Source of the DNA: Syngnathus acus
Lineage: Eukaryota > Chordata > Actinopteri > Syngnathiformes > Syngnathidae
Length of the DNA: 64,000 bases
Direction: 5' to 3'
Assembly: GCF_901709675.1 (NCBI RefSeq)
Contig: NC_051105.1
Span: 7,617,104-7,681,103 of the forward strand
Of this stretch, positions 36,801 to 48,474 are shown one piece after another (the stretch's first letter is position 1; the number at the start of each line of letters is the position of its first letter). Under the pieces are notes generated by a model that was given only the letters and a program-made list of their open reading frames with translations, had not been told where the DNA came from and ran no database searches. The position numbers were made by a program, and so were the translations under genes.

Positions 36801-37202
36801 CTAGTATTTTAACCATCGTTATATAAGTAAGTAAATTGTGGCAGATTAATTCTTAATTCAATTTGGCCATTTGCGTACTTAGTTCATAACGTAACATAGT
36901 AATAGTAAGCCTCAAACGAGCTAGTTCCAGGGAGCTTTACCTGCCGGTTGATAAGACGCACCTGTAGCTGAAGTCAAACTGCAGCAGGACTTCTACTTTC
37001 TAGACCTCGACTTAACACCTCTCAATTTTACATAACTAAAGGTCGCATGGGTCGAAGAAGATGTTTACCTTGTCTCCAAAAGGTAAGGAGTCGCATGCCA
37101 CTTGGCTTTAAGACTTGCAGTGACGCCTTTGGATGCAGATGCCGTGTGTTGCATGATCATGAGTAGCAGCAGGGGCTGCAGGATAATCGTCCTCATCTTC
37201 AT
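12877..37202 (-). CDS. uggt2: UDP-glucose:glycoprotein glucosyltransferase 2, 37 exons, 1524 aa
   Basis: ER folding sensor that re-glucosylates N-glycans on misfolded glycoproteins, sending them back to calnexin/calreticulin. Exons, 5' to 3' on the minus strand: 37069-37202, 36204-36286, 35993-36123, 34424-34536, 34074-34251, 32490-32662, 32273-32373, 32060-32159, 31492-31552, 31169-31260, 30907-31057, 30605-30724, 30414-30499, 30164-30299, 29797-29928, 29538-29702, 28896-29019, 28720-28818, 28394-28488, 27781-27987, 24439-24570, 23126-23256, 22870-22965, 22666-22768, 21358-21437, 20446-20635, 20210-20368, 20049-20134, 18416-18500, 17730-17812, 14960-15064, 14759-14843, 14134-14316, 13894-14054, 13400-13514, 13137-13253, 12877-13059. 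The sum is 4575 nt; every junction is GT-AG and in phase. Exon 1 gives a signal peptide from the ATG at 37202; an in-frame ATG at 37268 would add 22 residues. The thioredoxin-like and beta-sandwich regions are followed by the GT24 catalytic domain from about residue 1225 ([17 protein letters not shown]). The metal-binding DAD is at about 1330-1332. The paralogue is called UGGT2, not UGGT1, from synteny with dnajc3 and hs6st3. The C-terminus ends AHSINT with no KDEL-type signal. Confidence 0.95.
15065..17729. other. Long intron 30 of uggt2
   Basis: A 2.7 kb intron of AT-rich unique-looking sequence. It has A-tracts (for example about 16305-16322). A fragment near 16550-16580 (GGACAAGCAGAATAGAAAATGAATTGATGG) resembles the 3' tail of a common teleost retroelement. 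No exon, RNA gene or complete transposon is recognised. Confidence 0.5.
18501..20048. other. Intron 28 of uggt2
   Basis: This intron is 1.5 kb without a recognised element. A 10-bp inverted repeat (arms 19245-19254 and 19273-19282, CACTCGGCTC and its complement) lies in a more GC-rich patch. A run of C at 19771-19780 is present. Open frames here show no family resemblance. Confidence 0.4.
21438..22665. other. Intron 24 of uggt2
   Basis: This intron is 1.2 kb and mostly AT-rich, with an A-tract near 21533-21543 and another at about 22610-22623. Nothing recognisable as an exon, RNA gene or transposon. Confidence 0.4.
23566..23844 (+). pseudogene. Decayed Tc1/mariner-type transposase fragment (C-terminal part)
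   Basis: In uggt2 intron 21, antisense to uggt2, conceptual translation of the + strand from about 23566 gives [10 protein letters not shown] followed by a stop. It continues as [19 protein letters not shown], and after another stop and a frameshift there is a stretch ending ASKEFSAKY. SPDxNPIENLW is the hallmark around the last part of the Tc1 DDE catalytic core, and a CSTKY-like end is typical of that family. Several stops and a frameshift show it is dead. No inverted terminal repeats were found nearby. Motifs are seen in the sequence; assignment is by family knowledge. Confidence 0.7.
24571..27780. other. Longest uggt2 intron (intron 20, 3.2 kb)
   Basis: AT-rich sequence with short simple repeats: a (AAAAC)n-like patch near 25915-25930, T-tracts at about 27001-27014 and 27390-27399, and A-tracts. 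A GC-richer patch lies at about 25380-25520. No exon, RNA gene or complete transposon is recognised. The last bases before the next exon on the minus strand (exon 20) lie in the TG repeat described separately. Confidence 0.45.
27994..28033. repeat. (CA)n/(TG)n microsatellite abutting a uggt2 splice acceptor
   Basis: On + this is CG followed by CA repeats with one CG interruption. Read on the minus strand it is (GT)n immediately followed by GCGCGCACGCAAACAG and then uggt2 exon 20, which starts at 27987. It takes the place where a pyrimidine tract is expected. Confidence 0.9.
32663..34073. other. Intron 5 of uggt2
   Basis: This intron is 1.4 kb of AT-rich sequence with an A-tract of about 20 bases near 33571-33590. 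No coding sequence or complete mobile element is recognised. The exons on both sides are in phase (phase 0), so no coding exon seems to be missing. Confidence 0.45.
34673..35069. mobile_element. 397-bp MITE with perfect 29-bp TIRs and TA target duplication
   Basis: The left end begins CCGTATTTTCCGGACTATAA and continues to GGCGCACCT. The right end is its exact reverse complement over 29 bases. TA dinucleotides flank both ends (34671-34672 and 35070-35071), as in Tc1/mariner-type insertions. A block related to the TIR (GTGCGCCTTATAGTCCGGTG) recurs internally at about 34732 and 34979. The element has no ORF and lies in uggt2 intron 3. Confidence 0.85.
35374..35440. repeat. Retroelement-tail relic in uggt2 intron 3
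   Basis: The stretch CTGGAGAAACCCCAC followed by AGAACATGCAAACTGCACAC matches the sequence I remember as the 3' part of a very common teleost interspersed repeat (consensus roughly cggagaaaacccacgcag...gagaacatgcaaactccacac). It is a short isolated fragment. Confidence 0.5.
36457..36778. mobile_element. 322-bp hAT-like MITE with 8-bp target duplication
   Basis: The ends are CAGGGGTGTCAAAC and GTTTGACACCTATG, a 14-bp imperfect TIR with the CAGGGGTGTCAAA start known from fish hAT-type MITEs. Flanks are ATTTACTG (36449-36456) and ATTTCCTG (36779-36786), an 8-bp duplication with one mismatch, the hAT signature. The element lies in uggt2 intron 1. A truncated relative lies at 38891-39087. Confidence 0.8.
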
Positions 37203-39759
37203 TGTGTTAACATCAAATTGTATGAAACTGCATAGAGAGCAAGCGGTCCAGTCCAGCACAGCTTCCACGTGTGTCGATCGGTAACAGTTAGTCGGTCTTG
37301 TGCCACGTAGTTACTGAAGTTACAGCCTCAACTCAGTTAGATGTCAAACACGTTCAGTCATTTTAGTGAAAGTGCCGAAAGAAATCACAACTGCAATCCG
37401 AGCGAAATAGCCTAAAAAGACACATAGCACCGAACCAGGCAACTCGTAGTACACTCAAGTTGAGTAATTCCAACTTTAACCAATTGTAATGACGAAAATA
37501 CAAAATCAGCAGTGATTAAAGTTGCCAACTACAAACACATTGTGACAAAGTTGGACGTTATAGCCATCATCCTACTGATCGCTGTGTATCCGTCCCTCTC
37601 CACGTTATTGATCCTGACCGCTACCGTACGGAAGAGAATGACTTTCGCTGTCTATTTTTAGGCATCTATTAGCAACCATTGATGTATGCTAGCAACCGGT
37701 ATAGCTGGCGAGATAGAGTTTGCCGGTTTAGGTCCGTTTAAATTAATTTTAATAAAACGTAATGAAGGATAATATGACCTTATGTGTATTCTTCTTGTAT
37801 TTTAACTTTCGTATCCAACACGATTATGCCAATAAAGAATAAGATAGGTGTTGTTTTGAACTGTTGGTAGACGAATTCAAACAGGCACAGCAATAGTCAA
37901 CTACTGGGTCCTTGGAGCGCAACTCAAACATTTTCCCACCAAACCGCTTATTGGTTCATTCATCCATGTGAGGATTCGTGATAGCATTTGTGAATGTTTT
38001 TACCAAATAAATAGAATTGAGAGAGGTAAATTGTTCTTTAGTTGCAAAATATTTTCAATAATAATGAACGTGACCAACAGGCCAAAATGAAAGAGACAGA
38101 CAGACAAACACTGGGCCAACAACTTTACTGAGCAATCAAGAAAGTGCTGTTTCTATAAATGCCACTGGCCAAAATCCTCCATAAAACACAAACACACATT
38201 TAAAGGGAGTTCCCATAGAGATTGCATTGCATAATCAAATATTGCACCAACATTTAATCACCAAGCATCTGAAATAAAACCAGTGTCTTGTTGTGGGTCA
38301 CATCGCCAAGCACGTTTTCAGAATTTGGCAGATAATTTAAGACAGAAGTCCCCCTCATTTGACAGAAAATAAGTACCAGGCTCTGTCGCAATTCCGAGAG
38401 AAGAATATAAAAAGAGAAAAGGATCCAGTTCACAACAAAAAAAAGTTTTAAAAATGAGCAAGAGAGTCTAAAATGCACATAAAATTAGTTGGTGCAGGGA
38501 ATTAAAAATCAAGTTCTGCAGCAGTGCGGTCCTAAGCAGTACCGTAAATAGAAGCAAGTGGGCTGCCCACATCTCAACATGTTGCCACACTCATGTAGTT
38601 AAGACAGCCAAAACAGGCCACAATTAGTGTCAATGAAAAATGACCAATTGTTAAGGCAGAAAGAATGAGCACAGCTTTTGTACCGGATCTCATTTGATTG
38701 TGCAGATGTATAATGACTGCAAGTAATGACGCTTCACATTTCCATCTGAAGGATGGTTAAAGCCTTCGCCCAGCGAGTCATTTTGAAATCTCACAAGTGC
38801 TCTGTGGCTTGTAGCCCTGCTCATTCAAATGGCGGACTCGTACCATTTTCACAATGTAAAGCTGCAGAAATTTAATGGTAATGCTCACCTGAAATCAGAG
38901 ACTAGTAAAAACTGTTCAAATATTTTAAAAGTATGGATGGTAATAAAAATTGGTAGCAATATTTCCTAAAAGTGAAAGCCATTTCTAATTTTGGTAGTGA
39001 CACATGGAATCAACTTGTCTTCGCGAGCCACATAAAGTGATGTGGTGGGCCGTATCTGGCCCCCGGGCCTTAAGTTTGACACCTATGGTGTATCTGGTGG
39101 GACAGACAGATACATACATAAATGCATGTATACATACTACATATATATATAGTATAGGTGGCTACATGGATCGATTAATGGTGTGATTGATTTGGTCAGT
39201 TTCTATGACTTTAGATATCGCATTGAACCTGTTTTAGAATGAGTGCGTGTGTTTGTATGTGCACGATGTCTCGACGCACCCTGCTAAACGAGATAATGGG
39301 ACGATGGCAGAGACTTTCAATGCGCGTAAATACGCACACACACACGGGCGCTCACACACAAGCGGGCGATTAGTGGCCTCCCGTGCAGCCAGTCAGAGAG
39401 CCTCAGCAGCCGGGGGTGGCTGAGGGATGCTGTGGGTGGTTGGTGGCGGCGGTGGCGGCGGCGGGGGGCGAGGCTACAACAACAGTCCCAGTCTTGCGAC
39501 ATCCTCTCTCTCGAGAGAGAGAGAGCACACGCGCGTTTCGGACCGGAATCAGCGGGACAAAGCAGGGAAAGCATGGCTGTTTAGAACTTTGAACCTGCCA
39601 TGCAGCTTAACTTTACAACGTGGTGCGCTGTTTTTGAGAGGTGAACGACGTCCGATTGGCAACATGTGTCATCCGAAATATTAGGCAGCTCTCCCGGAGT
39701 GTCGAGTCCCCCAACTCTTATTCCCCCCTCTCAGTGATGGAATGAAGACGAAGCCTATC
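37203..39759. promoter_or_regulatory. Divergent intergenic region between uggt2 (-) and hs6st3 (+)
   Basis: About 2.5 kb holds both 5' ends. The uggt2 promoter should lie within a few hundred bases above 37202. I found no ERSE there, in contrast to dnajc3. From about 39290 to the hs6st3 ATG the sequence becomes GC- and CpG-rich, with a (GGT/GGC)n stretch at 39430-39470 and a GA run at 39510-39524. This fits a CpG-island promoter and 5' UTR of hs6st3. A truncated hAT-like MITE occupies 38891-39087. Confidence 0.55.
38891..39087. mobile_element. 5'-truncated copy of the hAT-like MITE
   Basis: From GAAATCAGAGACTAGTAAAA to GTTTGACACCTATG it aligns by eye with the right two thirds of the element at 36457-36778 and shares the same right terminus. 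The left TIR is missing. Confidence 0.75.
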
Positions 39760-40301
39760 ATGGATGATAAATCCAGCAAGCTCATCCTGGTTCCTATCCT
39801 GGCTGTGCTTTTTGTCACGATAGGTTACCAGTACATATGTCCCGCCGGCAGTCATTCGTGTCCGCTGAAAAACGGAGATGCGCCGCGGGGAGTGAGCCTG
39901 CTCTCCGCCGGCTATCAGGACGGGGACGATTTCGCGGACCAGGACTTGGAGGACGACAGCCCTGCCAAGCTCCCGTCCCAGTTCAACTTCACGCAACGAG
40001 ACCTGGACCGACGCGTGGAGTTCAACATGAAAGGGGACGACGTCATCGTGTTCCTGCACATCCAGAAGACCGGCGGCACCACGTTCGGCCGGCACCTGGT
40101 GAGGAATATCCGCCTGGAGCAGCCGTGCGACTGCAAGGCCGGCCAGAAGAAGTGCACCTGCCACCGGCCGGGCAAGGACGAGTCGTGGCTCTTCTCTCGC
40201 TTCTCGACGGGATGGAGCTGCGGGCTGCACGCCGACTGGACCGAGCTGACTAACTGCGTGCCTGTCATCATGGATAAGAAGGAGGTCCAGAGGAATAAAA
40301 G
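39760..40301 (+). CDS. hs6st3: Heparan-sulfate 6-O-sulfotransferase 3, first coding exon (partial gene)
   Basis: Golgi type II membrane enzyme that transfers sulfate from PAPS to the 6-O position of glucosamine in heparan sulfate. Only exon 1 is present: 180 codons plus two bases, ending at a GTAAAG donor (40302); in human the rest lies in a second exon. Residues 8-25 are the signal-anchor. A variable acidic stem follows, then the conserved core DVIVFLHIQKTGGTTFGRHL, where K103-TGGTTF is the 5'-phosphosulfate-binding loop. Next come the Cys-rich CTCHRPGK block and FSRFSTGWSCGLHADWTEL, invariant in the family. I chose the ATG at 39760 because all HS6STs I recall start MDxK/MDER-like; the ATG at 39742 would add six residues. 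The stem is shorter than in human HS6ST3. Identification as paralogue 3, not 1 or 2, rests mainly on synteny with uggt2. Confidence 0.9.
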
Positions 40302-43300
40302 GTAAAGCAGAAAAGAACTACACATGCACGCACATTTCCCAAAACGTCTTTGAGAGCACAGCTCAACATTAAAAAAAAAGTGCTTTATAAATTCAATATT
40401 TGATATTTTATTACAGTCAAGTCAGGTACTGCCTGCACTATTCTTTACCTGGCCCAACAAGTATTTACATTATCAAGAGTCCTGCATTAAAAATATAATC
40501 TAAAACAGATATTCGTTGAAAAATAGACGATCATATATATTATACATGTAAATATTTGTTAAGTGATTAAATTCATTTGCGGAAAGTAAGTCATTGGTCA
40601 TTGACGACGTAACTGTCGGTGTGATTGTGAATGAATGGTCATTTATGCAGATAAGCGGTGCATAAATTAGTTGAACAAACAATAACATTTCAAAAATATT
40701 TTAAGTTTATTTTCATGAATGACCTGCCCCATCTGTCTCAGTGAACACAAAAGTTTGCCCCTCCCTGATCTAGTAAAATTTGGAAAACTTTCACATAAGA
40801 CACCAATGATCCAATAATTGCAACCAATCACTGTGCAATCAGGGTTTTTCTTTTTTTCTTTTCTTTTTTTGAGGGGGTGAATACCTGCAACCTGAGAGAA
40901 AAAGCAGCCTTTCACACTCAGCTTGCAACCTATAAATAGACGAAAGGTTCTGGTCCTTGTGTGCTCATCAGTCCCACACAATGAGGCTCTGTCTAGAGCT
41001 GGGCCCGCTAATGTTATTCCATTGCTGCTGCAGTCTGGCCCATTAACCAACTGTATACGGGATCCCCTCTCAGTGATGTTATTTGCCAAGATGTGTTTAA
41101 GCACCCCCAGTGTTTACTTTAATGGCCAATACATCCCCGCTCTCTGCTTGCACAATTGTTTTGAGAGGCTCTACATCCCCAACACACAGACTCACTGAAC
41201 TATGATACAAAAAAAAATAAAAAAATAGGTCCCTCTAATGTCTCCTTTAGCCTGGTATGAGGTGAAATGTGTCAGTGTTTTTTTTAATGTTATGCGTTTT
41301 CTTCTAAAAATGGGCATGTTAGTTATTTTATTCAGCTCCAGAGTACCAGGAATTCATTTGAGGTAAGTCTATTTATACTGATTCATTTTACAATATTTCA
41401 AACCATTTTTACCTAAAATGATGTGTTCAATATAATCTACTGAATATATATGTATATTGAAATCTTATCACACAATATCAAAGCTGCAAACACGATTTAA
41501 TGGGCAGCATGACAACTCCTTGTAAGAATCATCACAGTGTGACACTGCCACGCTTCGCCCACATAAAATGGCATAGACCAAAAAAATAAATAAAAAATTC
41601 TCACTGGGGCTCATTTTGGCCAATCCCCAAGTGGAGTTTGTCAAAGTATGAGTCTCAGAATCCCCCTTGAAATAGTTGTTTCAAACCCAAATGGCCCACT
41701 TCATGTTCAATTTCTGCCATGGGTCCTTGAGACTATTTTGTTCTTTATGGTACACATGTCCATGCAATTTTGTGTGGATTGTTGAAATTGGTGCTTCAGA
41801 ACATCAGAACTGTGAGGCAGACAAGAAACACATACTGCCACAATCAGTTGAAGTGCTTCTGTAAAGATTCATAAGCCCAAAAAGTTTGTAACAGTTTTTC
41901 TCTCAGCAGAACTGCAGTATGCTTTATTCAGTGGATCTGCAAGTCTTTAAAAAGCACTACACATTAGGCTAGTCATAAGACGACGCATTAAAGCTGCATC
42001 AGTCCGAGTTATCTCCTCAAAACGTAGCTACATGGGCGCATATCAGATTAGGAGTGGGTGGGGGTGGGAAAGCACTGCCGGAAATCTTTGCAAGGCGGCG
42101 AGAATTTCCCATCTCTTGTTTTGGAAGCTACAATCGCACGCTGATGTATTAAAAAAAAAAAAGGGAAAGAAAGAAAGAAAGAAAACAGGCGGGCATGATT
42201 TATTTCTACTGCGCCAAGTGTGTTTCCTCCACTCAGAAAAGTGCTCAGTGGATGCGACAGCTCTTCATTTCACAGCTGCAGCATCCACTCTGCGCTCACA
42301 GTCCTCCCAGCCCCCGTGTACTCAAATCCCACCGCGTCCATTCTGAGGCCATCCTTCCTCCTCTTCCTCATCCGGGACACATTATGAGATGACTAATAGC
42401 TTTATGCACATATTACCTTTAGTACATCAGCATATTTTGCCGCAAAGCCTTAATTAAAGATTCTTCAATTATAATATTTCTTGCAAGGGGTTTTTATTTA
42501 CTTAACAGCAGAAAGTATGAGGCTGCTAATTGAGGGTTAAGTGTTTGTGTCAGCTTTACAGTGGCATGTTGTATCAGCCTTAAGATCACAAGTGCGACGC
42601 TACTAAATAAAAAAAATTTCCAGTGGGGGAAAAGATGGCTTTTATTAGAGGTGTTGTGTTTGATTCCGCAGTATTTATTAGCGCCGACACAAATAGTAAA
42701 TCAGGGCTGTCACTATCAACATTTTTTAGAATTGACTATTCTATCAATTAATCTATGATTGGAAAAAAATATTTTTGTATTACAAAACCATTTGTTTTAT
42801 TCACTGAATTTTATTGTTCATTTGATTAGTGTTACAGGGGGAAAAAAACAACAAATAAGGAAAATCACACGAGGGGGTTTGATGACCTTTTTGGACATTT
42901 TTAAATCTGATTCGGTCATTGTTTTCCAAAAGCAAATGTCTTTTTGGTTAGCCAAAGTCAAAATCAGTCTGCTTTCATGAATAATTACTGTCGGCCAAAC
43001 GATTACTCGATTATTTAAAGTTTTCGATTAATTTGATACTCGATTAGCGGTCGATGAATCAATATATTTTGCAATACAGTCAAGGCTAAAATTTCCACTC
43101 GTTTTGTTTCACCTCGTAGACACATTTGCAACAACCACATTTTGATTCTGACCTCTCATATTGACACCTCTGCAACTAATGCCTCATGAGACGGAAGTGA
43201 GTCGGAGGTTGAGTGTGGGTGCAAAAAGGCACGTGAAAGTGCCTCCACCTTTACCGCAATGTATTGGCCTTTACTGCCCGGACACGGCCGAGCTGGCCGA

Positions 43301-46300
43301 GCTGGCGGCCCGGCCCGGAAAAGGTCAGGCGTGACACAAATGATCAGTGTGTATATCGTGGCTCTTCTTGAGTGGGCTGTCTATCAGCGGGGAATCAGAG
43401 CAGTAAGTTTCACTTCAAGTTTATTTGTTATTGGCCTTAAAAAAAAAAAATATGTAAAATGCTCATTAGACACGTTCTTGTTCCTTATACATAATGAATG
43501 CTTAACTCGAGAACAAAGCCACAACCTGAATACAAGACATGACAGCAGTGCAATGTGAATAGTAATGTCGTCCGCAGTTTCTGTAATTCCCTACGATATT
43601 TTCGTTTCTCGGTGCTGCTCTTTCCTCGACTCCTGAAAATATCCATCACTTTAATGTTTACAAGGTTACCGCCGAAGTAAAGGACCGTTATTACTTACAT
43701 GCCTCAGCAGTGATGCGTCCTAATCTTTTGCTAAATAAAATCTCTCCTAATATTTTATTCATAATAATTGATGCGGAGAGGAGCTCCATTTACTGTGTAG
43801 TAGTTTCAACTTACGACTCCGATTGTTAAATCATGCATGTCTGTTCGCCAGAGCTAACCGTGGCGTTCACTGTTGGCCTCCTTCCTCTCATCACGGCGGC
43901 GAATAAAGCTAGCATTGTTATTAAATCACTTTTAGTGCATTTAGCACAATTCAACGCAAGTTCTCCGGTTGAATGCAAGCCATCCTGGGATGCGGGAAAA
44001 ACCTAGTGTATGATTTATTGAAAAAATATTTGCGAAGATTTGTGTATAGCAGCCAGCTACCCGATAAATTATCTGATAAACTAAAAATATAGACAATTTT
44101 TAAATGTATTGAAAACAATTCGCTTTCCAGAACTTTTAAATTGATGATGCACTTATCCCAATAATGGGATTTTATGTTTATTACGTGGTGATGAACCTTC
44201 GAAGATCTTGTCATTCCGGGAACCGGAGATTGCTTTTTTTGTGTGTGTGTGTGCGTCATTAATTCAACTCCTCATTGGTGGCACCTCTGAGCAGTAATCC
44301 AGTCTTGTTAATTAAACGCTACCTTTATTAACAAGGCAACATTAAAAGTGTATGTCAAGTACTCTTTCACGACAGAAGTGGCCTCATATTTATTTACTTA
44401 AAAAAGGACAATGCACATTAATCAACTTTATGCAATGTAAATGTGCCAGAGTTAGCTAAGTTAAGCTAACACCCTGCTAATGGCCTGTTAAAATCCCGCT
44501 TTTGTTACCATGACAACCTGTTGTGGAACTCAAGCATGCAATAAAATTACCCTACTTTAACTTTGTGACACTCTAGCTAAATATTTAGTCAAATTCGCAA
44601 CCCTTGATGTGACTTTTGGGTTAACGATGAGCAACAAATCCAGTGAGTTTTTGTGGCGTTATTGGAGAGTCATTACCACTGCTGACTAATTGAACCTGTT
44701 ATGTAACATTGAAGCAGGAAGCACTTAAGTGGTTTAGACGTACCAACATTGCCCTCCCAAACAATTGAAGCAATTTAAATGAATAAAAATACTCAAGAAA
44801 CAAGTGGGCTATAATCTTTTTTTTTTTCCCTTGGCTACATGCACAACATCTTCACATTTACTTGATTAAATTACTCTATCATCAGTTTGAGTATTCCCAT
44901 AGCAACCAAAACAAAAAGTGCTCTTTCTTGAAAGAAATGTTGAGTGAGGTTAAACGCGAAGCTGTCCATCAATTTAGCTAAGCGGTGTTTGAAAACAGCC
45001 CACTTCCATCATTGTAGTTTCTCAACCTACATTAAAGTAGTTTGTCTGGCCATTTATATTTTCTTTCCTTTCTTTCCACTTGAATTGAAAATGGGGAATT
45101 AGTGTCCCAGTTGTTCTGTTTGATATTTGAAGCACCAGGGAGCCCTGTGTGTCATCATCGCGCAATATTGTTCAGTCTGATTTTGTGGAATAGTTTTTTT
45201 GGTCTGTGCATCACAGGTGTATAGAAGTTGTTACGCTTGTGCCCCGGTGTCCATTTCCCTCGGGATGTGGTGTGGTTGGCGCTCGGAGTCTTACTTTAAA
45301 AGCCACTCTGTGTAATGAAAGCCGAGCAGCTTGCCAGATCAGGCTTGTAGGTACTGCGAGGCTGCTGTCAAAAATATTTGCTGGTCAGGCAAATATGAAT
45401 CTCCAGATGTCTGATTCAGCTCTTACGGCGTGATTAAAGGATGGCATTTGGTCGAGTGGCTGGCTCCAGTCACATTTTTCTCTTTCACTTAAGGTTTGTA
45501 TACAGTTCCATTGAAATGACTTTTTTTTTTTTTAATTAAACATAAAATAATCAAGGATCTTTTTTTTTTTGTTCACACACAGATAATGAGTTGGCTTGAG
45601 AATTTCATTTCCATGTCGCTCTCATTTTTGACATTTTTCTGGTGGACATTGTGGTATGAACGTGCGGTAAAAGATGTGAAGACGCATCTCTGGGGGCCGA
45701 ATTAGTTCTGGCAGCACATGTATTTCTTCGTGGAGGCCACATACAGTATTCAAAGGCGCCTTGTTAAAAGGGATGGGCAGGTCGTCGGGAGATTCTAATG
45801 TCAACATTTAGAACAGTAAAAATGTATTTATTTATCAGGCAGTTCTTTGCTTTTCACCATTTTGTTAGGTGTTTAAAGTGCTCAACACCTGTATTTGTGC
45901 TTGCTTTTTTTTTTTTTAATATTCAGAACCTAGGCTATTACCGTGGAGAAAGATAGAAGCGATGCCTCCAGCAATTAAAAAAAAACCAGGAATACAAGGC
46001 CACTTTAGTGCTCTCCATTTGAAAGCGCCTTCTTCCTTCTGATATGACGTCATGAGCCTTCAAATGCATCATCTGAAGGCTGCAGCCGCTAAACTGGGAC
46101 TGCAATAGCTTCAAACAACAAGGACACTGACGAGGATCCATCAAAAATGGACGTGAAGGAATTACAATTAGCTTATTCATGCAGACTAGCAGCAGATGGT
46201 ACCAGACAAGGACAGGCAAGGAGATAATTGGCTGACATAGGACGGCGAGGGCAAGCCACAAACACCTGCTAAAGGTAATGACAGAGACAGAGTGACAGAT

Positions 46301-47648
46301 GCAGGGGAGATAAACCCAAAGAGTTGGCAGAACGCGAGCGGCCGGGCACAAGAGGGCAAGACTCCAACGACCCAACCCGCTAGTCATGCAGCCGGTAGTG
46401 TGAAATCACACGTCACGACTTTCCTGCTACTTTATATCTCTCTATTCTTTGAATCTGTGTTATTTCATCCAGCGTGAACCGCAAGCTCCCTCTGATAGCG
46501 TCTTTTGATCAGACATCACCCAGAAACGGAGCTAAAAGCAGACCATCCCGAGCCGCTCACATTGATCTTGTTAAATATAGTCATCAGTAGATGGGAATGA
46601 GTCAGCTAGTGCAGTGATTCAAACATTCGCTGGTTAATGTCCCCAAGAGTCCTGTTTGGTGGCTGAGCGGTTTAAATGCTCTTATTAACATGGGGGCAAT
46701 TAACTTTGGCTCTGTTTGCCTCTAATTGGCAAAAGAACATTCTCGTTCCCTGCCTGAAATAGTCCATAAAAAGCTATCATGCAAAATTAGATTTATAAAG
46801 TAAATTCTCCCAATATTGCTGAGGTGGAGTGGCTTCATCAGCAAGTTCATTATTACGACCTCGCTGCCCTGCCCTGATATGTGTGCTCTCCTGTGATCGC
46901 CGTCTTTTTAATCACAAAACTCAATCTAAAGGCGGAGTCGACTTCTTTTTCTTGCCATATTCAACAGAGACGACAAAAATGGCAGCAGAGCTTGGCGGTA
47001 ATAGTGATACCTGCGAGGCTTGAAAAAGGCAAGAAGAAGTGACTGTGGATTTGATTTATTGTAACAACCCGGAGAAAGGTCATCTGTCCTTATCTGGGGC
47101 GGGCTGGTGACAGAAAGTGCGGAGAGGCGAGCCGGGGCTCACGCTATCCCGCCATTTGGATTCAGCGGTCGACTGAGCAGGAAACTCACTTTAAAGCCCA
47201 GCTCGAGTCACCTTCATACGGAGTCTAATCTCCCGTATGGGCTGTGCCGCTACGGTATCTTTTGACAGGATAAAGTCTCTTCATGCTGTAGGCTGTGGCG
47301 GCCGGAAATCTGTCGCCTTATGTAAACGCCGTCTGATTGAATGAAGGTCCCTTCGCCATATTGTGCATCAGAGATTCTAAGAACTGACCACAGCAGCTTT
47401 ACCCTTGAATTTCATCCTATTTTATGGCGCTTTTAATTCATCTGATTGCCCATCCATTTTCTTTAGCACTTGTTCTCATTAGGGTCATGGCTGAGCTGGA
47501 GACCGTCCCAGCAGACTTTGATGGAGGCACACCCATTGATCCTCAGTCAGTTGCAGAGGATGACCATGATTATTGACTGGTTCAGTTCAAATTGAATTTT
47601 AACATCTATAGCCGTCAATGGCAGTGAATGATTTCAAGGATTCTGTTA
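40302..47648. other. hs6st3 intron 1, first part
   Basis: No exon was recognised in this 7.3 kb. An AT-rich interspersed-repeat relic lies at about 42703-43070 (GGGCTGTCACTATCAAC ... CGATTACTCGATTATTT). An ATTGCTTTTTTTGTGTG-type (GT)n patch is near 44230-44255. Blocks with balanced composition and homeodomain-like TAATTA/ATTAAT cores (for example 42380-42545, 46640-46800) and a CRE (TGACGTCA at 46045-46052) are candidates for conserved non-coding elements, as expected in the huge HS6ST3 intron. None can be proven from one sequence. Confidence 0.4.
47448..47540. repeat. Retroelement-tail relic
   Basis: GCCCATCCATTTTCTTTAGC, then TTGTTCTCATTAGGGTCATGG and GAGCTGGAGACCGTCCCAGC, follow the order of the common teleost 3'-tail repeat (catccattttct..., cctcattagggtc, gctggagcctatcccagc). 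A decayed copy; the LINE/SINE family is not assigned. Confidence 0.55.
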
Positions 47649-48439
47649 CCGTTTTTTTCCGTGTATAATACGCCCCCATGTATAATACGCACCCTAACAA
47701 TGGCATGTTGATGCTGGAAAAAAGCCTGTACCCATGTATAATACGCACCCAATTTTTTTTTTTTTTTTTAATTTTTTTTTTTTTTTTTTTTTTTTTAAGT
47801 CCCAATGATCGTCACACACGCAGGGAGGCAATGGGTCCCATTTTTATAGTCTTTGGTATGGTCTTAACTAGGCTGGATGTATTTTTTTTGTTGGCGTTGA
47901 TTTCTCCGACTGCCCGTAAGGCACCACCGCGATCAGATGAAAAGAGAGGAAAGTGACGTGCGGACATGTGAAAAAGGCGGCTCTGTATGGGAGAGACGTT
48001 GAAGAGGAATAATAACACCCTTGGAAACCAAAACTTGCCCCTCGTCGTGACTCGGAGCCGCAACAAATGTTTCGGATTTGTGTAGGGTACATTGTGACAG
48101 CAAACGAGCAGGTGATCGAGCAAGCGTCTGATACGAGAGCATTGCGTTCGTATGGAGCGTGTTTGAAGTGAACAGCAGAGACGAAAGGAACAAGGCAAAG
48201 TGTTGTGAAATAAAATATTACCTGTAATACGCATTTTGTTATTTGCTGATTGTATTAAGCTATCACATTCATTGTCAGTCAAGAAGAGAAGAGGACTATT
48301 ATCCCTTCTTTGACGAAATGACCAGAGCACAGTACAAACACACTATTGTTCTTTCGGTATTTATTCAACCCACATTCTTTCACAACATGACAAGAAGAGA
48401 ACAATACATAAATCAATACTCGTACCAGTACCATGATTT

Positions 48440-48474
<35 letters not shown>

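Noticed and set aside
37203-37268. Upstream in-frame ATG of uggt2 at 37268
   Set aside because: It would place 22 polar and mixed residues before a good signal peptide; the ATG at 37202 gives a normal N-terminus. Not excluded without transcript data.
39718-40325. Long open frames antisense to or out of frame with hs6st3 exon 1
   Set aside because: They are shadows of the GC-rich, strongly conserved hs6st3 coding exon, whose own frame carries the PAPS-binding motif.
45938-46387. 149-codon minus-strand open frame
   Set aside because: No recognisable domain; lies in the hs6st3 intron and includes a CRE-containing non-coding block.
47812-48330. 172-codon open frame on the minus strand
   Set aside because: It lies inside a TIR element, shows no transposase or other family motif that I recognise, and has low-complexity composition; probably chance.
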